A stretch of DNA of 5,249 bases from an uncultured Dyadobacter sp. (GTDB lineage Bacteria > Bacteroidota > Bacteroidia > Cytophagales > Spirosomataceae), in the NCBI GenBank assembly GCA_946481035.1, contig CAMLNK010000381.1, positions 1-5,249 on the forward strand, written 5' to 3'. This document shows positions 1 through 5,249 of the stretch, piece by piece. Each line of letters opens with the position of its first letter. Position 1 is the first letter of the stretch. The translations under genes and the position numbers were made by a program. A model generated the notes under the pieces. It was not told the origin of the DNA and searched no databases. It saw nothing but the letters and a program-made list of their open reading frames with translations.

Positions 1-638
1 TCAGAAAGGATTCTCTCGTGTTGAAAAATACGGCGGCGGGAGTTTATGATGAAGAGTTCAAATCGCTTTTTAACACAATTTCAAAGACCAAAATCCCCGT
101 TTACGTCCGTTTCGCACATGAAATGGAAATACCCATTCACAGGTATTCCTGGCAAAGCCGCGATCCCGTTGCGTACATCAAGGCATTCCGGCATTTTATG
201 GAGTTTGGAAAGGGAATTGAAAATGTGAAAAGAGTTTGGGGCCCTGCGGGTGACAGAGGCTCTATGGAATGGTATCCCGGCGGCGACGTGGTCGATTTCA
301 TCAGTATCGCCATCTACGGCCTGCCTGATAAGAACATTACCGATCCGACCAAACAGGAGTCTTTTGAAACGATTTTCAATCGCAAGGTTTGGCGCATGCG
401 TTTTGCTTCGAAACCGATTTTTGTAACGGAATTTGGCGTGAAAGGGCCTGAAGACTATCAGGCCCAATGGCTGGAAAAAGCCGCAAAAGTATTGGCTGCC
501 CACAAAGAAGTAGTTGGCGCGAGCTATTTCAACCTGGCCGATAACCCGGAAGTTTGGGGTGATATACCCGCGCCGAACTGGGGAATCAGCCAGTCTACTT
601 TTGATCGTTTCGTAAAGGCACTACAAGCCGGTCACTAA
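1..638 (+). CDS. GH26-type glycoside hydrolase, C-terminal part (5' end outside window)
   Basis: This gene is partial: the frame is open to the left edge (first full codon at position 3), so the GTG at 18 is probably internal. Counting from that GTG there are 206 residues, covering the second half of a clan GH-A TIM barrel. Visible GH26 hallmarks are VRFAHEM with the presumed acid/base Glu35, the NVKRVWGPAG strand (like the Nv.wvWsP motif), WYPGGDVVDFISIAIYG (like the YPGddyVD..g.d.Y motif), and KPIFVTEFG with the presumed nucleophile Glu138. The roughly 100-residue gap between the two Glu residues suits the family, and both are present, so the enzyme should be active. Known GH26 members are mainly beta-mannanases, with some beta-1,3-1,4-glucanases and xylanases; the substrate cannot be read here. 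The position after HEM, usually Asn-Gly in mannanases, is Glu-Ile, so mannan is not assured. The protein ends just after the barrel. Secretion signals or extra N-terminal domains would lie outside the window. Its stop overlaps the convergent synthase gene. Confidence 0.85.
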   Translation, partial: RKDSLVLKNTAAGVYDEEFKSLFNTISKTKIPVYVRFAHEMEIPIHRYSWQSRDPVAYIKAFRHFMEFGKGIENVKRVWGPAGDRGSMEWYPGGDVVDFISIAIYGLPDKNITDPTKQESFETIFNRKVWRMRFASKPIFVTEFGVKGPEDYQAQWLEKAAKVLAAHKEVVGASYFNLADNPEVWGDIPAPNWGISQSTFDRFVKALQAGH

Positions 639-3584
639 TGGCCCGACAGGCTTTTGCTTCGGTTGCAGCGGTGTATTGAGCTCCGATTTGATAATATCAT
701 TCACCGTCCCGTTCTGGATCACGTACAGGTAGAGGCGGTACAGAGCGGGATGTTTCGGGATGGTCAGGGTTAGCTGCCCGCCTTCTCCGGCATCCGTCAT
801 TTCCACCGGATTATCGAACCCGTCCGTTCTGACAAGCTTCCATTCAAGCCGAAGGTCTTTGGTCGGCTTGTTGAAGACTTTCCACTCGTTATTTTGCCAG
901 ATAATCGCGTGATAACCCAGTGTAGCGCCTTCGAAAGTGCCCAGGGCCGGTGTGAGAACTTTGAGTTGTGCGATAGATTGAGGGGCATTTCGGCTACTCC
1001 ATATCGATTCCAGCAATTGCAGGGAGTACTTCGGCCGCCCGGCATAATCGTGCAGGCCGTCGAAACTTACGTGTTCGAATATCTTTTCGTCCTGCCAATT
1101 GGAAATAAACGTTCCCACCCGCCGTTCCCGGCTTTCTGCAAATACCTCTGCGCCGATATAGCTCAGATAAGATGGAGCTGCAAGTGCGGGAATACGTACC
1201 TCTTCCGTGTTTTTCTGAATATCCACAATCACAAGACCGAATGCGTCGATCGCCGGGGAAACCTGTTTGATCAGGTATGCCAGTTTCTGCGTTTCACCAT
1301 TCAGTTCGAGGTCCACCGTGACCGGGCGCGAGCTGTCGATCCTTTTTATCGCCTCGCTGACTTTTTTAACCCAATACAAATACTGCTTTTGCTCCCCGGT
1401 GCTTTCCGAACGGCGGTGACGCTGAATCGCCGGATTGCCGATGTTCCAGGATACAATGTGTTTTTGATCTTGAAGCCTGCTGACAGTGGCCAGAATTTCG
1501 CTCGCCAGATCGTCGGCACCGCTTTTGTCATGCAAAAAATCGAGCGTTTCGGGTATCCAGAAGGTATAATGCACCCGGATGCCTGCTTGCCGCGTTGCCC
1601 TCAGAATATTATAGTCGTAAATATCGGGGCCGAAATGCCGGATTGCATTGACGCCCGTGCGGCGCATTTGCGCAATGTCTGCTTCAAGCTCGGGCTTCGT
1701 AAATGCCGGGTACCGGCGCGACCAGTTATGCCCTTTGGTATAGTTCACGCCCCGTGTTCCTTCAAAAAATGCTATCGGACGTTGCGCGCGCGTGCCGCTC
1801 GTATCAGGCTCACGTACTCCCATGGCACGGAATAGCGCCGGAATGTCGGGGTAGTGCTGAGATTTTTGCTTCGTCATACTGAGCGCATATGCCTGGTTTT
1901 TACTGGCAATCGCCAGGTCGTGCTCCCGTTCGGGATTGAAACGCCGGAAATAAATGATAATGCTGATAACGAGAACGGTGATCAGGAATGCGGAGGTTCG
2001 CACGCCACCATAAATGCGCCGGCGCAAAATCCAGAAATTGCCTTTCAACTCCTTGATAGCCTTGAATGCATTTTCCAGGAAAGGTGAGGAGCCCGAAAAT
2101 TCGCGGATCTGCTGCTGCCGGCTTGCGGCGATATTGAAGCACATGAAAAAGCAATTCACCCCGGCAAAGCCCGCCATAATGAGGTTGTATGGGTTAAGAT
2201 CCTCATACAACCCGTAAACGATAGCCAGAAGCGAAACGCCCAATACCACCAGGTTAGGGACATTCAGCGGCCAGTTATTGGCTTCATTGCCATCTTTCGG
2301 GGTGGGTACGTAAGGGATTTTCTTGCCCGAAATAGTATACAACACGCCCAGAATGAATATCCACCAGGTTCCGATCATCAGAAACCCGCCGACCACATGG
2401 AAGCCCCGCTCTTCATCCTCCATCACCCACCATTGCACGAAATGCCGGATTAATACAACGCAGGAAACCATTGGCAGAATGACCAGGAAGAAATCGGTAA
2501 GGTCGAAATGCATCGGGCTGACATCGAATACCAGCGCCAGCACCGGGATCAGGAAGTTGATCAGGAAAATGAATCCCGACATATAATGCAGCGGGATCGT
2601 GGCGTAGTGAATTCGCTGCGCCCACGTAAACCGCGGGAAAAGTTTGGGATACACATGCACAAACAGATCGAACACCCCGCGCGACCATTTGAGCTGCTGC
2701 TTGTAATAGGCTGAAAGCGTGGAAGGTACCAGCCCGCGTGCGAGCACTACCGGTACATACACCGATTTCCATCCCTTGGCGTGCAGCTGCATGGAAGTGT
2801 GCATGTCTTCTGCCAGCCCGGCCGCGTGCCCGCCGATGGATTCAAGGGCGGTTCGGCGGAAAGTACAGTTGGCGCCGATCGCCAGCACGGTTCCGTAATG
2901 GTTCATGGTCATCATCATCGGACCATAAAACTGATAGGTTTGCTGGGCAGCACCTTTGGCAATCAGTCCTTCGTCGTGGTTTTTATATGCCTGTACGATT
3001 TGTACATAACCGATCTCGGGATTGTCGAAATGCGAGATGATCGGGTCGAGGAAATCGGGAAAAGGGACGTGATCCGGGTCGAGGACCACGCAAAGCTCTC
3101 CTTTTGAAATGCCCAATGCATTGTTGATGTTTCCGGCTTTGGCGTTCCGCTTGTCCGTGCGTGTCACATGATGCACGCCCAACCGCGCGCACACGTCACG
3201 CAGGTAAGGATCGTCGGCTTCGTCGCAGAGGTAGGTCTCGTGCGGATAAGTAATGGCCTGGATGGCTGTCAGCGTCTCGACGATCATTTCGTAGGGTTCG
3301 CCAGCGCAGAAAGTCGTGAAAATATCGACCGTATACCGGCGTGTCAGCGGCGGAGTGGGAGGTACGGTAATGAACAGGTAATGGCACCATTCATGCAGCA
3401 CTTTCAGGCAAGTGAAAACAAACGTAATCACGAGCATCCAGTACAATGGCGCATATCCCCTGACCGACTCGGACAGCACGCTGGAAAGGAAAAATCCCAT
3501 CGAAACCAATCCGAAGAAGATCATCAGCCGCAGCATAAGCAGTTGCTTGCGGGTTGGCGGTTTTACATATAATGTCTGATTCAT
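621..3584 (-). CDS. Cellulose-synthase-like GT2 glycosyltransferase fused to a C-terminal (pseudo)glycosidase barrel
   Basis: A 987-residue inner-membrane polysaccharide synthase. Two N-terminal helices (about 15-38 and 47-67) precede a GT2 domain (about 82-310). Its motifs are CDE (D121), KAGNINNAL (149-157), DPDH (D169/D171), AEDMH (E259/D260, the catalytic-base motif) and QQLKW (296-300), a QxxRW variant with Lys. Membrane or interface helices follow at about 330-353, 364-385, 396-418, 442-461 and 466-487. PYVPTPKDG (424-432) resembles the BcsA gating-loop motif FxVTxK. No PilZ domain is visible, so c-di-GMP control is not indicated. A basic loop and a last helix (529-546) lead to a TIM-barrel domain (about 600-870) and a beta-rich domain (about 870-975). 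If the loop is cytosolic, the barrel lies in the periplasm. The barrel resembles GH2/GH5-type clan GH-A but reads WNIGNP (714-718 region) where WxxGNE is expected, so it is probably not catalytic. The ATG overlaps the stop of the upstream lipoprotein gene, implying coupling. Product: a beta-glycan is likely; the sugar is unknown. Confidence 0.88.
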   Translation of the reverse strand: MNQTLYVKPPTRKQLLMLRLMIFFGLVSMGFFLSSVLSESVRGYAPLYWMLVITFVFTCLKVLHEWCHYLFITVPPTPPLTRRYTVDIFTTFCAGEPYEMIVETLTAIQAITYPHETYLCDEADDPYLRDVCARLGVHHVTRTDKRNAKAGNINNALGISKGELCVVLDPDHVPFPDFLDPIISHFDNPEIGYVQIVQAYKNHDEGLIAKGAAQQTYQFYGPMMMTMNHYGTVLAIGANCTFRRTALESIGGHAAGLAEDMHTSMQLHAKGWKSVYVPVVLARGLVPSTLSAYYKQQLKWSRGVFDLFVHVYPKLFPRFTWAQRIHYATIPLHYMSGFIFLINFLIPVLALVFDVSPMHFDLTDFFLVILPMVSCVVLIRHFVQWWVMEDEERGFHVVGGFLMIGTWWIFILGVLYTISGKKIPYVPTPKDGNEANNWPLNVPNLVVLGVSLLAIVYGLYEDLNPYNLIMAGFAGVNCFFMCFNIAASRQQQIREFSGSSPFLENAFKAIKELKGNFWILRRRIYGGVRTSAFLITVLVISIIIYFRRFNPEREHDLAIASKNQAYALSMTKQKSQHYPDIPALFRAMGVREPDTSGTRAQRPIAFFEGTRGVNYTKGHNWSRRYPAFTKPELEADIAQMRRTGVNAIRHFGPDIYDYNILRATRQAGIRVHYTFWIPETLDFLHDKSGADDLASEILATVSRLQDQKHIVSWNIGNPAIQRHRRSESTGEQKQYLYWVKKVSEAIKRIDSSRPVTVDLELNGETQKLAYLIKQVSPAIDAFGLVIVDIQKNTEEVRIPALAAPSYLSYIGAEVFAESRERRVGTFISNWQDEKIFEHVSFDGLHDYAGRPKYSLQLLESIWSSRNAPQSIAQLKVLTPALGTFEGATLGYHAIIWQNNEWKVFNKPTKDLRLEWKLVRTDGFDNPVEMTDAGEGGQLTLTIPKHPALYRLYLYVIQNGTVNDIIKSELNTPLQPKQKPVGPLVTGL
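625..655 (+). terminator. Possible weak intrinsic terminator at the convergent gene ends
   Basis: An imperfect hairpin pairs AAGCC (625-629) with GGCTT (649-653), and GTC (631-633) with GAC (645-647), around an 11-base loop. One mismatch (630/648) interrupts the stem. On the plus strand it runs into TTTT (652-655). It spans the stop codon of the GH26 gene and the last codons of the synthase gene. The stem is short and the T-run brief; on the minus strand there is no T-run. Treat as tentative. Confidence 0.25.
3581..3584 (-). other. ATGA stop/start overlap coupling lipoprotein and synthase genes
   Basis: On the minus strand the four bases read ATGA: TGA ends the lipoprotein gene and ATG begins the synthase. 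No other good start lies near. Such overlaps usually mean co-transcription and translation by re-initiation, so both proteins would be made together. Confidence 0.85.
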
Positions 3585-4897
3585 GGCGGGCTTACGACAT
3601 AAAAGGGTGTGTTACACGAAGCGAAATTTCCCGCGTCGTCGTAGATAGTCGCGAAAATCCGGTAAGGCCCTTCCTGCTTAGGGGTTAAAAAAGAGAGACG
3701 AAGGTTTTGGCCGGAACTGTCGATGGTCGTGACCGGTGTCATTTTTCGCGTACTGTTGATCTGATTCTTACGGTACCAGTCCTCCCTGAAAATTTGCCAT
3801 CGGATAGACCGGATGCGGTCGTGGCCTGAAAACAGCAGCACTTCCGCGGATGCGGGGGCGGAGGGGTTCAGGAGAATGTTATCGCGGGCACCCCGCTTGT
3901 TGAGCAGCATGTATTTGAGGTCCGGATACGAGACCTGTGACGGTTTGCCCGTCCAGATACTTTTCATCGTACTGACCGCCTCGGAGGCACCGCCTTTTTC
4001 ATCGAATATGCTGAACCACGTGTGGGTAGTTTCCTGTTTGTTGCCCCAGAAGAACACAAAAGCGCCCAAGAAGCGCGGGTCTTCCACCGGCATATGCTTT
4101 CGGAATCGCTGCTGGTAAATCTCGGCCTTCTTTTTACTGGTATCCTCTATGTATGCACCCCAGGCCGTTTGTTCGGTTCCCTCCCACGGCCCGTTGATAC
4201 CCCATTCGAGCAGCATGTAGGGGCCTTTCCAAAGCCAGGAAAGATCGGCGAGGCTCTTTCGGAGCAAAGGGATCGTGCCAAAAATGTTAAAAGAGATCAC
4301 GTCGACGTCGCAACGCAGCCGGACGTTCATAATGTACTTCGGGTTGAAATTCAGGATGGTGGTGGTAACAGGATGATCGGGGTCCTCCTGGTGGATCATG
4401 TCTGTGAGGTCGTTGAATGAATCGTAAAAATCCCCGTAGGTCCATTTATAAGGGAAATCCAGCTCATTACCCAGGCACCACATCAGCACCGCAGGATGGT
4501 TTCTGAACCGCCTGATAATCGATTTTAGTGCCCGATACCGTTTTTGGGTAATTTGAGGATCGGTATAGAAAGTGATATCGCCGCTATTGGGGATCGGAAG
4601 GCCTACAATAACCGCCAGGTCGTGCTTTTGCGCGCTGTCGAGCACCTGGGCGAGGTGTGTGGTATCCCAGGTGCGCAAGGTGTTGCCGCCGGCCTCGCGG
4701 AGTTCGCGGAAATGCGAATCACCTCCCGCGCCCTTGATAATGTAAGGTTTCCCGTTTCTCATGACGGAGTACCGGCCATCGGAATGATCGATGTATACTT
4801 TTGCCGATTTGTTAGGCTGTTTTTCGCCCAAACAGCCTGACAATACAATCGGAAGCAAGAAAGCCAGCAGCAGTAGTAAATGAATGCGGATAGACAA
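3581..4897 (-). CDS. Lipoprotein glycoside hydrolase, clan GH-A (GH2/GH5-like barrel) with C-terminal Ig-like domain
   Basis: This is a 438-residue secreted lipoprotein. The start must be TTG at 4897: an in-frame TAG lies 12 bases upstream (4907-4909) and no ATG or GTG precedes the signal peptide. The N-terminus MSIRIH is followed by a Leu-rich helix and lipobox LSGC, with lipidated Cys22. The residues after Cys (LGEKQ) are not a clear acidic surface-export signal, so a periplasm-facing anchor is plausible. RNGKPYIIKG (47-56) opens the TIM barrel as in GH2 and GH5 proteins. RTWD (75-78), NHPAVLMWCLGNE (acid/base Glu145 after Asn144) and YMLLEWG (nucleophile Glu231) are intact, 86 residues apart. 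FLGAFVFFW (277-284) fits the last strand. Residues about 340-436 form a beta-rich, Ig-like domain ending in NTPFYV. The family is best described as an unassigned clan GH-A enzyme. It is first in the operon and overlaps the GT2 synthase gene by 4 bp, so trimming or release of that glycan is the likely role. The specific substrate is unknown. Confidence 0.87.
   Translation of the reverse strand: MSIRIHLLLLLAFLLPIVLSGCLGEKQPNKSAKVYIDHSDGRYSVMRNGKPYIIKGAGGDSHFRELREAGGNTLRTWDTTHLAQVLDSAQKHDLAVIVGLPIPNSGDITFYTDPQITQKRYRALKSIIRRFRNHPAVLMWCLGNELDFPYKWTYGDFYDSFNDLTDMIHQEDPDHPVTTTILNFNPKYIMNVRLRCDVDVISFNIFGTIPLLRKSLADLSWLWKGPYMLLEWGINGPWEGTEQTAWGAYIEDTSKKKAEIYQQRFRKHMPVEDPRFLGAFVFFWGNKQETTHTWFSIFDEKGGASEAVSTMKSIWTGKPSQVSYPDLKYMLLNKRGARDNILLNPSAPASAEVLLFSGHDRIRSIRWQIFREDWYRKNQINSTRKMTPVTTIDSSGQNLRLSFLTPKQEGPYRIFATIYDDAGNFASCNTPFYVVSPP
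4811..4841. repeat. Inverted repeat (stem-loop) at the lipobox codons of the lipoprotein gene
   Basis: AGGCTGTTT (4814-4822) and AAACAGCCT (4830-4838) are perfect complements around a 7-base loop. Three more positions outward add two pairs and one mismatch, giving 11 of 12 paired. It lies inside the lipoprotein gene, over codons for residues about 19-29, just where the signal peptide ends. No T-run follows on either strand, so it is not a standard terminator. Confidence 0.5.
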
Positions 4898-4974
4898 GGG
4901 ATCGGACTAGTTGTAACCTTGAGAGGTGTTTCAGAAAGGTAAAATACGATAAAAATGACTTAAAATTGAAATAG

Positions 4975-5006
4975 TTTGTAAAAAGTGTATAGAAGTAGAT
5001 ACATTG
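4975..5006 (+). promoter_or_regulatory. Candidate Bacteroidota-type promoter for gntR
   Basis: TTTG at 4975-4978 and TACATTG at 5000-5006 are separated by 21 bases. This approximates the -33 TTTG and -7 TAnnTTTG elements of the Bacteroidota primary sigma factor, with one T missing in the -7 box. It would leave a leader of about 80 bases. In DNA this AT-rich such matches arise readily by chance. Confidence 0.25.
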
Positions 5007-5014
5007 TACATACA
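4977..5014. promoter_or_regulatory. Cluster of TGTA/TACA half-sites, possible GntR operator
   Basis: Within 38 bases there are TGTA at 4977-4980 and 4986-4989, and TACA at 5000-5003, 5007-5010 and 5011-5014, plus the palindrome TGTACA at 5005-5010. TGTAT (4986-4990) and ATACA (4999-5003) form an inverted repeat with an 8-base spacer. FCD-type GntR proteins often bind short palindromes containing GTA/TAC half-sites, so this is the best operator candidate in the gap. It overlaps the candidate gntR promoter, which would suit autoregulation. Confidence 0.3.
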
Positions 5015-5091
5015 TGCGGATTTTATGATTATTGCTTACCTTTATATAAATGTTTTGGTTTACTAAATTTTGAATTCTTGTTTACATTGAA

Positions 5092-5249
5092 ATGAAGGAA
5101 GACTCACTCTCGAACAGGGCCTATACAGAATTGAGAAAGAAAATACTCTCAAACCAGCTCACCTCGGGAACGCGGCTTAAAGAGGATGAATGGTCTAAGA
5201 AACTGGATGTCAACAGGATGGCTATTCGTGAGGCGCTCACGAGGCTTTT
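5092..5249 (+). CDS. GntR-family transcriptional regulator, N-terminal part (3' end outside window)
   Basis: Only 52 codons are present before the right edge. The ATG at 5092 is the first start after an in-frame TGA at 5071-5073, and no Shine-Dalgarno sequence is evident. Residues 10-52 match the GntR winged helix-turn-helix: AYTELRKKIL, then SGTRLKEDE, then the recognition-helix motif VNRMAIREALTRL, which corresponds to the usual VSRtPVREALrrL. Arg42 and Arg46 are in the expected DNA-contact positions. The motif style suits the FadR/FCD subgroup, whose C-terminal domain binds small carboxylates or sugar-derived acids, but the effector domain is outside the window and cannot be judged. The gene is divergent from the lipoprotein-synthase operon across a 194-bp gap, so it may control that operon, itself, or genes to the right. 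Confidence 0.85.
   Translation, partial: MKEDSLSNRAYTELRKKILSNQLTSGTRLKEDEWSKKLDVNRMAIREALTRL

Larger units (their letters stand above)
4898..5091. promoter_or_regulatory. AT-rich divergent intergenic region
   Basis: This gap separates the start of the lipoprotein-synthase operon (leftward) from the start of the gntR gene (rightward), so it must hold the regulatory signals for both unless one uses a more distant promoter. It is much richer in A+T than the flanking genes and has no credible coding capacity. I found no convincing promoter for the leftward operon by eye. Confidence 0.7.

Noticed and set aside
18..20. GTG as the true start of the GH26 gene
   Set aside because: The frame is open to the left edge and the first half of the TIM barrel is missing, so the real start must be upstream of the window.
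81..503. 140-codon frame on the minus strand
   Set aside because: Fully antisense to the GH26 domain with its intact catalytic motifs; no recognisable protein features.
894..1835. 313-codon open frame on the plus strand, opposite the synthase gene
   Set aside because: It lies wholly antisense to the strongly supported synthase tail, is rich in Cys and Arg with no recognisable domain, and has no promoter or neighbour logic. It is a shadow of the coding strand.
3168..3572. 134-codon frame on the plus strand
   Set aside because: Antisense to the N-terminus and GT2 core of the synthase; composition is that of a shadow frame.
4022..4420. 132-codon frame on the plus strand
   Set aside because: Antisense to the catalytic region of the lipoprotein hydrolase; no domain seen.
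4812..5015. 67-codon minus-strand frame crossing the intergenic gap into the lipoprotein start
   Set aside because: It is out of frame with the lipoprotein, AT-driven in its first half, and has no recognisable content; the signal peptide and lipobox are in the other frame.
5004..5029. E. coli-style promoter, TTGTAC with TATGAT
   Set aside because: The spacer is only 14 bases and the host appears to be Bacteroidota, where this consensus does not apply.
1..5249. tRNA, rRNA, CRISPR arrays, insertion sequences, attachment sites
   Set aside because: No cloverleaf, rRNA-like stretch, regularly spaced repeat, transposase-like protein or terminal inverted repeat was seen by eye in the window.

Overview
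The window reads as a chromosomal carbohydrate locus from a member of the Bacteroidota, perhaps a Cytophagales-type organism. The grounds are coding DNA of roughly half G+C with a clearly AT-rich intergenic gap, no Shine-Dalgarno sequence ahead of the visible starts, and the protein types present. The phylum is an inference; nothing in the window proves it. There are no RNA genes, CRISPR arrays, insertion sequences or other mobile elements that I can see.

Layout, left to right. Positions 1-638 (+) hold the 3' part of a GH26-type glycoside hydrolase gene that enters from the left edge. Its tail overlaps the tail of the next gene by 18 bp. Positions 621-3584 (-) encode a 987-residue membrane protein. 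Its N-terminal ~550 residues are a cellulose-synthase-like GT2 glycosyltransferase. A last membrane helix leads into a C-terminal glycosidase-like TIM barrel and a beta-rich domain. Positions 3581-4897 (-) encode a 438-residue lipoprotein glycoside hydrolase of clan GH-A. It lies upstream of the synthase in the same operon and is joined to it by an ATGA stop/start overlap. Positions 4898-5091 are an AT-rich divergent intergenic region. Positions 5092-5249 (+) hold the first 52 codons of a GntR-family regulator that runs off the right edge.

Working model (inference): the two-gene operon makes a beta-linked exopolysaccharide and processes or guides it on the far side of the inner membrane. The GT2 part would polymerise from a nucleotide sugar and export through its membrane helices. 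The fused C-terminal barrel would lie in the periplasm near the exit. The membrane-anchored lipoprotein would trim the product, and the GH26 enzyme may act on the same or a related glycan. The GntR protein is a candidate regulator of the divergent operon.

The most interesting point is that the barrel fused to the synthase resembles the neighbouring lipoprotein over both its barrel and its C-terminal domain, yet appears to have lost both catalytic glutamates. The acid/base motif reads GNP instead of GNE, and a Tyr sits where the nucleophile Glu should be. The lipoprotein keeps both. This looks like an active/inactive pair of related glycosidase modules, the inactive one being built into the polymerase.
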